From assembly GCF_964340835.1 (NCBI RefSeq), contig NZ_OZ204251.1: a stretch of DNA of 64,000 nucleotides; one strand, written 5' to 3'. Below the pieces are notes generated by a model. That model did no database searches, was not told where the DNA came from, and saw only the letters and a program-made list of their open reading frames with translations. Position numbers and translations under genes: made by a program. Origin of the DNA: Bombilactobacillus bombi (GTDB lineage: Bacteria; Bacillota; Bacilli; Lactobacillales; Lactobacillaceae). Shown here piece after piece: positions 8,573-15,949 of the stretch (position 1 is its first letter; the number at the start of each line of letters is the position of its first letter).

Positions 8573-9327
8573 TTCTCAACCTCCGTTATCTTAGTATAGT
8601 TAGCTAATTGTAGTCGTACATTGGTTGTCAAATGATCTGTAATTAAATGAGCGGCGGATAAATCAGCAAATTTGCTAAAGCGTACTTGGCCATATTTGGA
8701 ATTATCTGATAACACATAGGCATGATCAGATTGATTGATTGCTAATTGTTTAACCGCAGATTCATCAGGATCTGGAGTTGTATATCCATGTTCAACATCA
8801 AAGCCGTTAACACCCATGAACGCACGATCAAGATGACACTGACTCAAGTAGTCATCAACACTAGGTCCAACAGTGGCCTTGGTTAAAGAACGCAATGTAC
8901 CACCCAAAATAATAGTTTTAATCTGATAATCTGCTAATAATGAGCCATTATCTACGCTATTGGTAATTACTAATAGGTGTTGTCGTTCAGCTAAATAGGG
9001 AATCATTTTTTGAACAGTCGTTCCCGAATCTAGAAAAATCACCTCGTTATCTTGAATTAAAGTTGCAGCATATTGAGCAATTTTTTGTTTTTGTGATGAC
9101 GATAATTGCTGACGTTGTGCAACTTTGGGTTCTTCATGGAGACTAGAATTGATGGACTTACATCCGCCGTGAACTCTAATTAGAAGTTGTTGCTTTTCTA
9201 ATTGCATTAAGTCCCGTCTAATTGTTGATATTGAGGTATTAGTTAATTTTACTAGATCCTTAATTGTGACAACTTGCTTTTTTTGTAATTCTTGTAAAAT
9301 TAACTGATGACGCCGCTCTGTAATCAC
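8569..9327 (-). CDS. fruR: DeoR-family transcriptional regulator of the fructose operon
   Basis: A 252-residue DeoR-type repressor: an N-terminal winged helix (ERRHQLILQELQKKQVVTIKDLVKLTNTSISTIRRD as two adjoining segments, residues 4-39) and a C-terminal sugar-phosphate-sensing domain (VIFLDSGTT, ITNS, ILGGTLR). It heads the fru operon and by family precedent represses it, with fructose-1-phosphate the likely inducer. The start is GTG at 9327 with GGAGGTGA upstream; an ATG 6 bases earlier is followed directly by a stop. A cre-like palindrome covers the start codon. Confidence 0.92.
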   Translation of the reverse strand: MITERRHQLILQELQKKQVVTIKDLVKLTNTSISTIRRDLMQLEKQQLLIRVHGGCKSINSSLHEEPKVAQRQQLSSSQKQKIAQYAATLIQDNEVIFLDSGTTVQKMIPYLAERQHLLVITNSVDNGSLLADYQIKTIILGGTLRSLTKATVGPSVDDYLSQCHLDRAFMGVNGFDVEHGYTTPDPDESAVKQLAINQSDHAYVLSDNSKYGQVRFSKFADLSAAHLITDHLTTNVRLQLANYTKITEVEK

Positions 9328-9332
9328 TTACA
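9319..9332. promoter_or_regulatory. cre-like palindrome over the fruR start codon
   Basis: TGTAATCACTTACA is a perfect 5-bp inverted repeat around 4 bases. Against the CcpA consensus TGWNANCGNTNWCA it has one mismatch, in the central CG. It overlaps the fruR start, downstream of the promoter, where a CcpA roadblock would act. Confidence 0.45.
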
Positions 9333-9349
9333 TCTCACCTCCAAGAAAT

Positions 9350-9377
9350 ATCATACACCATTTAAATCCAAAATCAA
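9350..9377 (-). promoter_or_regulatory. Promoter of the fru operon
   Basis: On the minus strand TTGATT (9377-9372), a 16-base spacer and TATGAT (9355-9350), 23 bases before the fruR GTG. Confidence 0.5.
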
Positions 9378-9384
9378 CCAAAAG

Positions 9385-9402
9385 AGTTCAAAAAAGTTCA
9401 AA
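9385..9402. promoter_or_regulatory. Direct-repeat candidate FruR operator
   Basis: Two copies of AGTTCAAA (plus strand) start at 9385 and 9395, exactly one helical turn apart, just upstream of the fru -35. DeoR-family repressors often bind repeats of this kind; FruR binding here is inferred. Confidence 0.4.
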
Positions 9403-9434
9403 AAAATTTTTATCAATTATAATGTTTTTACAAG

Positions 9435-9446
9435 TGATAATTATCA
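9435..9446. promoter_or_regulatory. 12-bp palindrome in the obgE upstream region
   Basis: TGATAATTATCA is a perfect palindrome 58 bases before the obgE start. The half-site resembles Fur/PerR/Zur-type boxes, but the spacing differs from those 15-19 base boxes, so no regulator is assigned. Confidence 0.3.
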
Positions 9447-9503
9447 AATTTATTACTAAGTATGGTAAAATGATTGATTGATAAGAAGCATTGGAGGAAC
9501 TGA

Positions 9504-10790
9504 ATGTTTGTTGATAATGTAACAATAACAGTTAAGGCAGGAAAGGGCGGTGATGGAGCCGTTGCTTTCCGTCATGAAAAATATGTACCCAATGGTGGAC
9601 CTGCTGGGGGTGATGGCGGCAATGGCGGTAGTATTATTCTTAAAGTTGACGCTGGTTTAAGAACTTTAATGGATTTTAGATATCATCGCCATTTTCAAGC
9701 TCCTGCTGGGGGCCAAGGGATGATTAAATCTATGCATGGTGCTAATGCGAAAGATATTTACATTAGTGTACCACCTGGGACTATCGTCAAAGATCTTGAT
9801 AGCAATGAAATTTTAGGTGATTTAACATCTAATGATCAAGAATTAGTTGTGGCGCGCGGTGGTCATGGCGGGCGTGGAAATATTCATTTTGCTAATTCAC
9901 GCAATACTGCTCCCGAAGTTGCTGAGAATGGTGAATTAGGTGAACAGCGTTCTATTAGTTTAGAATTGCGAGTGATAGCAGATGTTGGACTTGTAGGTTT
10001 ACCTTCCGTTGGTAAATCCACTTTATTATCAGTAGCCACAGCAGCAAAACCTAAAATTGCTGCTTATCATTTTACAACTTTGACTCCTAACTTAGGTATG
10101 GTGCAATTAGAAGATGGTCGTGATTTTGTTTTGGCTGATTTACCAGGCTTAATTACTGGAGCTTCTCAAGGAGTAGGATTAGGGTTTCAATTTTTGCGGC
10201 ACATTGAAAGAACGCATGTGATTTTACATCTGGTAGAAATGGATCCGAATAATGGGCGCGATCCAGTTACTGATTATCAACAAATCCGCCAAGAATTACA
10301 AAATTATGATCCACAGATTTTGCAACGTCCCCAAGTTATTGTGGCGACAAAAATGGATTTGAGTGGATCAAAACAACGTTTAACTGATTTTATGAAGCAA
10401 TTAAATCTTAACGCACAAGATGTTTATCAAATTTCGAGTGTTACTCATCAAGGTGTACAAGAATTAATGCGTCACACAGCTGATTTGCTTGCAAAATTGC
10501 CTGAAACACAACCTCAAAAACAATCTGATACAGAACAAAAGAAATTGTATTGTTACCAAAAAAATGATGCTGATGAAATTAAAGTAGAAAAACTGGATGA
10601 ACATACTTATCAAGTTATCAATGCAGCCGTTAGCAGGCTTTTACAACGAAGTAATTTAAATTATCAAGATGGTATTATGCGCTTTGCTCGAAAATTACAG
10701 AATTTGGGTGTTGATGAGGCGTTAATGAAAGCTGGAGCGCAGACAGGTGATACGGTTGTGATCGATGATTTTGAATTCGAATTTATGTAA
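9504..10790 (+). CDS. obgE: GTPase ObgE/CgtA
   Basis: An essential ribosome-associated GTPase for 50S assembly and stress control, 428 residues. The N-terminal Obg fold (1-160) is Gly-rich (KAGKGGDGAVAFRHEKYVPN and following). The G domain (about 161-330) has the P-loop GLPSVGKST, switch HFTTLTPN, DLPGL and TKMD. A C-terminal OCT domain (about 350-428) completes the Gram-positive form. TGGAGG lies 7 bases before the ATG. It is followed by the acyltransferase gene after 20 bases. Confidence 0.97.
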   Translation: MFVDNVTITVKAGKGGDGAVAFRHEKYVPNGGPAGGDGGNGGSIILKVDAGLRTLMDFRYHRHFQAPAGGQGMIKSMHGANAKDIYISVPPGTIVKDLDSNEILGDLTSNDQELVVARGGHGGRGNIHFANSRNTAPEVAENGELGEQRSISLELRVIADVGLVGLPSVGKSTLLSVATAAKPKIAAYHFTTLTPNLGMVQLEDGRDFVLADLPGLITGASQGVGLGFQFLRHIERTHVILHLVEMDPNNGRDPVTDYQQIRQELQNYDPQILQRPQVIVATKMDLSGSKQRLTDFMKQLNLNAQDVYQISSVTHQGVQELMRHTADLLAKLPETQPQKQSDTEQKKLYCYQKNDADEIKVEKLDEHTYQVINAAVSRLLQRSNLNYQDGIMRFARKLQNLGVDEALMKAGAQTGDTVVIDDFEFEFM

Positions 10791-10810
10791 ATATTGCTGG
10801 AGTAATTAAA

Positions 10811-12721
10811 TTGATTAATACAGGTAAACCGCGTCGCTATATTACTGGTTTTGATGGATTAAGAACAATTGGGGTTTTAGGCGTTATTTTATATCACTTA
10901 AATCCTGATGTTTTTTTAGGTGGATATCTAGGAGTACCTATATTTCTGGTTTTGTCAGGTTATTTAATTACTGATCAAATTTTACGTTCACTGCAAAAAA
11001 GAAGAACGTTTGATTTTAAAAGTTATTATTCAAAAAGATTTAAGCGCCTGTATCCTGGTTTATTGCTGATGCTCTTTAGTTCTAGTGCTTATATGGCATT
11101 TTTTCAAAAAAATTTATTAGCTAATTTACGTTCGATTTTCATTACTAATGTTTTAAATGTTTTTAATTTTTGGCAAATAGCACATGGACAATCTTATTTT
11201 GAACGATTTGCAGGTAATCAATCTCCTTTCACACATATGTGGACTCTTTCGATTCAAGGACAGTTTTATTTTATTTGGCCTTTAATTTTAGTGTTCTTAT
11301 TGCGGTTGATTTCAGAAAAAAGAGTAGTTGCCTTAACTTTTATAGCGACTGTAATATCAGCGGTGCTCATGGCCTTATTATATAATCCTAAGGTTGATCC
11401 CAGTCGAGTTTATTATGGAACTGATACAAGAATATTTTCAATATTTTTGGGTTGTCTTTTAGCTTTTATTTGGCCAACCAATCATCTACGCAAAAATATT
11501 TTGAAAAAAGATAAAATATTATTAGATTTATTGGGTGCAATTAGCTTGTTAGTGATGCTAATTTTTATCTTTACAATGAAAGCAACCCAACCATTTATGT
11601 ATCGTGGCGGAATGTTAATTTTTTCTATTTTTACAACTATATTAGTGGCAGTAGTTGCGCATCCAGCGTCTATTTGGAATCGACTGCTGACAAATAAGCT
11701 GTTTAAAGAAATTGGTAAATTAAGCTATGGGATTTATTTATATCAATTTCCAGTGATGATATTTTTTGAAGCAAAGGTTATGAACATTGCGGATCACCGC
11801 TTTTTATATCCTATATTAGAGATTTGTTTGATTATTGCAATTAGTTGGTTATCTTATCATTTTTTCGAACAACCTTTGGCACAATATAATTGGTGGAGTT
11901 GGTTCAAAAAATTATTCCAGTCGCGACGCATTGTCGCTAAATTGGAGCTTTTAAGTTTTTCTTTTATTGTTTTGGCTGGTTCATATGGCTTAGTTCAATC
12001 CCAAAATGTAACTGCTGAGGATGTTAATCATAGTCAATTAGCTATCAAAATAAAAAATAACCATCTTAAAAACAAAAAAAATAATCAACGTATTCTTCAA
12101 AAAATGCACGGAGAAACTCATAAAACCAATAAAGCACAGCGCTTACAAATCAAGAAATGGCAACAAGCAGCTAAAGAACATCCGGTCAATTTAGATTATC
12201 AAAAAATGGGTTTATCGCAATTTGATTTACAAAGAGCTCAAGATTTATCAGCTTTAGCAATTGGTGATTCTGTCATGGTGGATGGTTCTGATGGTTTAAG
12301 GCAAATATTTCCTAATATGGTAATTAATGCCGATGTGAGTCGTGGTATTGATGTTGCAATTGACTTATTAAAAAATTATAAAGCGCAAAATGTTTTACCT
12401 CAAGTTGTCATTATTGGAATGGGAACCAATGGGATGGTTAATGAGCAGCAAGTCCATGAAATAATGCAGATCGCAGGGCCCAAGAGACAAGTTTTTTGGA
12501 TAAATGTTCATGTTCCAACACGTTCATGGGAAAAACCTGTCAATAGTGTGATTGCCCAACAAGCGCACCACTATAAAAATTTGCAGGAAATAGACTGGTA
12601 TACTTATGCTAAAAATCATTCTGACTGGTTTTTTGATGACCAAGTTCATACAAATGATAAGGGTTCAAAATATTATAGTTATTTCATTGCTAAACAAATT
12701 TTAAAAAAAGTTAAATACTAA
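10811..12721 (+). CDS. oatA: Acyltransferase 3 / SGNH fusion, OatA-type O-acetyltransferase
   Basis: A 636-residue membrane protein with about 10-11 transmembrane helices of the acyltransferase-3 family (1-395; FDGLRTIGVLGVILYHL at the N-terminus and the SYGIYLYQFP block) and an extracellular SGNH esterase-fold domain (about 470-630). SGNH residues visible: IGDS near residue 486, GTNG, and the D-x-x-H pair in DDQVHTN. This layout matches OatA, which O-acetylates muramic acid and gives lysozyme resistance; other OafA/YrhL-type acyltransferases share it, so the exact acceptor is inferred. The start is TTG at 10811 with GGAG 8 bases upstream. Confidence 0.85.
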   Translation: MINTGKPRRYITGFDGLRTIGVLGVILYHLNPDVFLGGYLGVPIFLVLSGYLITDQILRSLQKRRTFDFKSYYSKRFKRLYPGLLLMLFSSSAYMAFFQKNLLANLRSIFITNVLNVFNFWQIAHGQSYFERFAGNQSPFTHMWTLSIQGQFYFIWPLILVFLLRLISEKRVVALTFIATVISAVLMALLYNPKVDPSRVYYGTDTRIFSIFLGCLLAFIWPTNHLRKNILKKDKILLDLLGAISLLVMLIFIFTMKATQPFMYRGGMLIFSIFTTILVAVVAHPASIWNRLLTNKLFKEIGKLSYGIYLYQFPVMIFFEAKVMNIADHRFLYPILEICLIIAISWLSYHFFEQPLAQYNWWSWFKKLFQSRRIVAKLELLSFSFIVLAGSYGLVQSQNVTAEDVNHSQLAIKIKNNHLKNKKNNQRILQKMHGETHKTNKAQRLQIKKWQQAAKEHPVNLDYQKMGLSQFDLQRAQDLSALAIGDSVMVDGSDGLRQIFPNMVINADVSRGIDVAIDLLKNYKAQNVLPQVVIIGMGTNGMVNEQQVHEIMQIAGPKRQVFWINVHVPTRSWEKPVNSVIAQQAHHYKNLQEIDWYTYAKNHSDWFFDDQVHTNDKGSKYYSYFIAKQILKKVKY

Positions 12722-12738
12722 GATATGGAAGTTAAAAC

Positions 12739-13683
12739 ATGGAGTTAGAATTTTTGGGTACAGGAGCAGGGGCGCCCTCACGGGGGAGAAATGTTTCAAG
12801 CGTTGCATTAAAACTTTTAAACGAGCGAAATGAAATTTGGTTATTTGATGCGGGTGAGGCCACACAGCAACAAATTTTGTCCACAACGATTAAGCCTCGA
12901 AAAATTAATAAAATTTTTATTACTCACTTACATGGTGATCATATTTTTGGTTTGCCAGGATTATTATCTTCTCGCTCTTTTCAAGGCGGACAAGATCCTT
13001 TGGATATTTATGGTCCTGTGGGCATTAAAAAGTTTATTCAGACTTCGTTATATTTATCCGATAGTCATTTAGGTTATCCAATTAATTATCATGAAATTCA
13101 AAATGTAGGCACAATTTTTGAAGATTCAATGTTTAAAGTGGTTTGTGGTAAGCTAGATCATAGAATTGCTTCTTATGGTTATCGTATAGAAGAAAAGCCG
13201 CATGCAGGTGAACTATTAGTTCAAAAGTTGCAGCAGTACCATATACCAAATGGACCAATTTGGGGTCAATTAAAAAATGGTGAATTAGTGACTTTAGCTG
13301 ATGGGACTCAATTAGACGGGCATGATTTTTTAGGACCGAGCCAGCCTGGACGAATTGTAACTATTTTAGGTGATACGCGGTATACGCCAGAAAGTATAAA
13401 TCTGGCTGCTGATGCCGATGTATTAGTCCATGAAAGCACTTTAGCCGGTGCAGAAGAAAAAATGGCGCGTCAACATTTTCATTCAACCAGTCGTCAAGCA
13501 GCTTTAATAGCCAAAAAAGCACATGTACAACAGTTGTTGTTAACCCATATTTCTGCACGCTACGTTGGCAATAAATTTTACGAGTTATTAAATGATGCAC
13601 GAAAGATTTTCCCTAAAAGTTATGTAGTGAAAGATTTTGATACTTTTGAAATAAAATTTAAACGACAGGAGTTGATATCATAA
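12739..13683 (+). CDS. rnz: Ribonuclease Z
   Basis: A 314-residue metallo-beta-lactamase-fold endonuclease that trims tRNA 3' ends. The zinc motif HLHGDH is at residues 63-68 in THLHGDHIFGLPGLLSSR, with further ligands in GDTRYT (Asp) and the late THISARY (His). Length matches the short RNase Z of Firmicutes. It abuts the SDR gene directly, as rnz and the SDR gene yqjQ are neighbours in Bacillus. Confidence 0.95.
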   Translation: MELEFLGTGAGAPSRGRNVSSVALKLLNERNEIWLFDAGEATQQQILSTTIKPRKINKIFITHLHGDHIFGLPGLLSSRSFQGGQDPLDIYGPVGIKKFIQTSLYLSDSHLGYPINYHEIQNVGTIFEDSMFKVVCGKLDHRIASYGYRIEEKPHAGELLVQKLQQYHIPNGPIWGQLKNGELVTLADGTQLDGHDFLGPSQPGRIVTILGDTRYTPESINLAADADVLVHESTLAGAEEKMARQHFHSTSRQAALIAKKAHVQQLLLTHISARYVGNKFYELLNDARKIFPKSYVVKDFDTFEIKFKRQELIS

Positions 13684-14490
13684 ATGAATCTTACGGCATT
13701 ACGCAACTTGGCTAGTAAAAACATTATTATTACTGGAGCTTCTTCCGGCATTGGGCAGCAGTTGGCTTTGCAGTTAGCCTATAAAAATGCCAATTTGATT
13801 CTTATTGCTCGTCGTCAGGATCTTTTGGAACAATTGCAACGAAAATGCCAAGCTTTGACATCTGGTAGTGTTGCAATTGAAGTGTTAGATGTTAGTATTG
13901 CCAAACACGTTCAAGATACTACAGCAAAGTTGATTAAAGAATATCAACATATAGATATTCTAATTAATGCTGCTGGTTTTGGTGATTTTACAACTTTTGT
14001 AGAGACCGATTATTCTTTATGGAACAAAATGTTCAAGGTTAATGTATTAGGCACAATGTTAATGACACGGTACATTGCTGCTAATATGATTGAGCAACAC
14101 TTAGGTCAAATTATTAATATTGGTTCAATGGGGGGGAAAATTGCTACTCCCAAATCTGCTGTTTATTCAGCTACAAAAGCTGCAGTAATTGCATTTTCTA
14201 ATAGTTTGCGTTTGGAATTACGGCCTTTTAATGTCCAAGTGACCACCGTTAATCCGGGACCTGTTAAGACTGATTTTTTTAAGATTGCTGATCATACTGG
14301 CAATTATGTGAAATCTGTTGGTGCTTTAATGTTAGATCCAGAAAAGCTTTCACAAAAAATAATTCAAGCTATTGGCTCTCCAGTGAGAGAAATTAACCTG
14401 CCACATATAATGGAACTTGGCCATGTATTTTATGAATTTATGCCTTCTTTGGGAGATTTTATCACTCAAAAAATTGGTAATAAAAAGTAG
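13684..14490 (+). CDS. Short-chain dehydrogenase/reductase (YqjQ-like)
   Basis: A classical SDR of 268 residues. The NAD(P) Rossmann motif TGASSGIGQQLA lies at about 18-29, NAAGFG at about 94-99, and the catalytic Ser-Tyr-Lys triad in NIGSMGG and YSATKAA (Tyr/Lys about 161/165). The C-terminal hydrophobic stretch is that of the YqjQ/DltE-like group. It starts on the base after the rnz stop, so the pair is cotranscribed. The substrate cannot be told from sequence. Confidence 0.85.
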   Translation: MNLTALRNLASKNIIITGASSGIGQQLALQLAYKNANLILIARRQDLLEQLQRKCQALTSGSVAIEVLDVSIAKHVQDTTAKLIKEYQHIDILINAAGFGDFTTFVETDYSLWNKMFKVNVLGTMLMTRYIAANMIEQHLGQIINIGSMGGKIATPKSAVYSATKAAVIAFSNSLRLELRPFNVQVTTVNPGPVKTDFFKIADHTGNYVKSVGALMLDPEKLSQKIIQAIGSPVREINLPHIMELGHVFYEFMPSLGDFITQKIGNKK

Positions 14491-14538
14491 ACTTTAATAG
14501 TTATTTGTAATAAGATTATATAGAATTTTAAAAAATCC

Positions 14539-14567
14539 TTGCTCTCAACAATATTTGATAGTAACAT
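14539..14567 (+). promoter_or_regulatory. Candidate promoter of rpmF
   Basis: TTGCTC (14539-14544), a 17-base spacer and TAACAT (14562-14567). The 12-mer AATCCTTGCTCT covering this -35 also occurs upstream of hup. Confidence 0.4.
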
Positions 14568-14580
14568 ATCATAGGTACGG

Positions 14581-14613
14581 TACTGACAAATATTGGTATT
14601 CTGTGAGCCAGTA
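14581..14613 (+). promoter_or_regulatory. Hairpin in the rpmF leader
   Basis: TACTG-ACA-AATA pairs with TATT-TGT-CAGTA around a TTGG loop, with a 1-base and a 4-base bulge on the 3' side. It would begin within about 10 bases of the predicted transcription start. It may stabilise the mRNA or mediate autoregulation. Confidence 0.4.
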
Positions 14614-14643
14614 AAGGCAATTTAAAAAAGGAGATAATTAAAT

Positions 14644-14829
14644 ATGGCTGTTCCAGCAAGAAAAACATCCAAGCAAAAAAAGCGTCAACGTCGGGGACAT
14701 ATTAAATTAAGTCAACCGAATATTCAATTTGATGTCACAACAGGTGAATATCGCATGAATCATCATGTTTCACCAAAGGGATATTACAAAGGTCGTCAAG
14801 TTGTCAATGCTGATCAAAGCAACAATTAG
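14644..14829 (+). CDS. rpmF: 50S ribosomal protein L32, cysteine-free form
   Basis: A 61-residue L32 beginning MAVPARKTSKQKKRQRRGHI. The four zinc-binding cysteines of the C-plus form are all absent; the central part reads VTTGEYRMNHHVSPKGYYKGR. This is a zinc-independent (C-minus) L32, which I recall from several lactobacilli. AAGGAG lies 9 bases before the ATG. The gene is monocistronic, with its own leader and terminator, and without the yceD-like gene that often precedes rpmF. Confidence 0.95.
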   Translation: MAVPARKTSKQKKRQRRGHIKLSQPNIQFDVTTGEYRMNHHVSPKGYYKGRQVVNADQSNN

Positions 14830-14838
14830 TTAACTATA

Positions 14839-14876
14839 AAGGCAGATTAAAACCGATATTTTAGTCTGTCTTTTCT
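14839..14876 (+). terminator. Terminator of rpmF
   Basis: A 14-bp stem (AAGGCAGATTAAAA with TTTTAGTCTGTCTT, two G-U pairs), 6-base loop, then TTCTTT. Confidence 0.75.
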
Positions 14877-14908
14877 TTATCTAAATTTAACATTACTTGG
14901 GTGAAAAA

Positions 14909-15631
14909 ATGAAAAATAATTTAAAATGGATATTTATTGTACCAATAATATTTTTAATGACTGCTTGTTCTAAAAATACTTTATCAACATCACAAACGAC
15001 CTATCATGCTGATGGGATGGTAGCAGTTGTCAAGGGTAAAACTAATCCTAAAGCAAAGTTAAGCTATCAGATGAATAAGCAAGCACAAACCAAAAAAGTT
15101 ACTAATAACGATGGTTCCTTTGCAATTAATGTGGCTCGCTCGCCACAAAAACAAAATATTAAAATTAAAAGTGACTATCAACAAAAGCAACTATATAAGA
15201 CTGTTCAAGTAGCAGCTGCTAAACCTATTATGGACTATCCTGAATTTGCCCAAAAATATAATTATTTATTGTTAGCTCAACAACAAAAACCAGTTTTAAA
15301 TTCCGAACTGAACAATACTATTACCAATATTGTTAATACACCAGACCAAACGGTCCGAATTAATGTACAACAACAAAAATTAATGGCAGTCACACTGATT
15401 TATCCGCTGAAAGCAATGAAGACTAAAGCAGGGGTGCAAAGCACTAGTAAATCTATTGCAACAGTTAGCCAATTAATCGGCGCCGATGGGCGCGATGTCT
15501 TAAAACAATTAGCTAAGCAAATGCGCGATGCTAAAAAGAACCAAACATCTTTAAAGACAATTACTTCTCATGGTAAACAATTCAAATTAGGAGTTTCTAG
15601 TGATAAGTTTTACTTATACATCACAGAATAA
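14909..15631 (+). CDS. Predicted lipoprotein of unknown function
   Basis: A 240-residue exported protein. Residues 1-20 are a lipoprotein signal peptide ending in the lipobox LMTAC, with Cys20 the lipidation site. Residues about 30-90 look like a small Ig-like/carboxypeptidase-regulatory beta domain (GKTNPKAKLSYQMN, then NNDGSFAINV). The rest is Gln/Lys-rich with two amphipathic segments and no recognised motif. A TTG four codons upstream is in frame but lies in the purine-rich GGGTGA region that should bind the ribosome, so 14909 is preferred. The gene sits between two terminators and stands alone. Confidence 0.75.
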   Translation: MKNNLKWIFIVPIIFLMTACSKNTLSTSQTTYHADGMVAVVKGKTNPKAKLSYQMNKQAQTKKVTNNDGSFAINVARSPQKQNIKIKSDYQQKQLYKTVQVAAAKPIMDYPEFAQKYNYLLLAQQQKPVLNSELNNTITNIVNTPDQTVRINVQQQKLMAVTLIYPLKAMKTKAGVQSTSKSIATVSQLIGADGRDVLKQLAKQMRDAKKNQTSLKTITSHGKQFKLGVSSDKFYLYITE

Positions 15632-15645
15632 AATAAACTTGATAC

Positions 15646-15678
15646 AAAAAAGGATAGCTGTCAAAGCTATCCTTTTTT
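15646..15678. terminator. Bidirectional terminator between the lipoprotein and DUF2929 genes
   Basis: A perfect 14-bp stem (AAAAAAGGATAGCT and complement) with a 5-base loop, giving a T6 run on either strand. It overlaps the last codons of the minus-strand gene. Confidence 0.85.
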
Positions 15679-15846
15679 AGTATTTGGTTTGAGAATACTT
15701 GGTAGAACACAGAGAATAATACCAAAGATTGTTGATACAATTAAAGCATTAATTGGACTATATGAAGCACTGATAAGTGAAGAACCAATAAAACCAATAA
15801 CTTGTCCGTAAATGATTGTCCAAAAAATAACTACGAGATATTTCAC
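15667..15846 (-). CDS. DUF2929 family small membrane protein (YjzD-like)
   Basis: A 59-residue protein with two transmembrane segments (KYLVVIFWTIIYGQVIGFIG and a second around ALIVSTIFGIILCVLP), matching the DUF2929/YjzD family as I know it. The GTG start at 15846 has AAGTGAG at about 9 bases and gives the family N-terminus MKYLVVI; an ATG at 15855 has no room for a ribosome binding site. It diverges from dnaE. Function unknown. Confidence 0.7.
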   Translation of the reverse strand: MKYLVVIFWTIIYGQVIGFIGSSLISASYSPINALIVSTIFGIILCVLPSILKPNTKKG

Positions 15847-15949
15847 ATTGTCCATCTCACTTTCATAGCTGAATTTTAACACATAAATTAAAGCCTTTCT
15901 ATAAATTTTCGAAAAAAATGTTGTAAAATAGCCCTAAAGGGAGGTTGTC

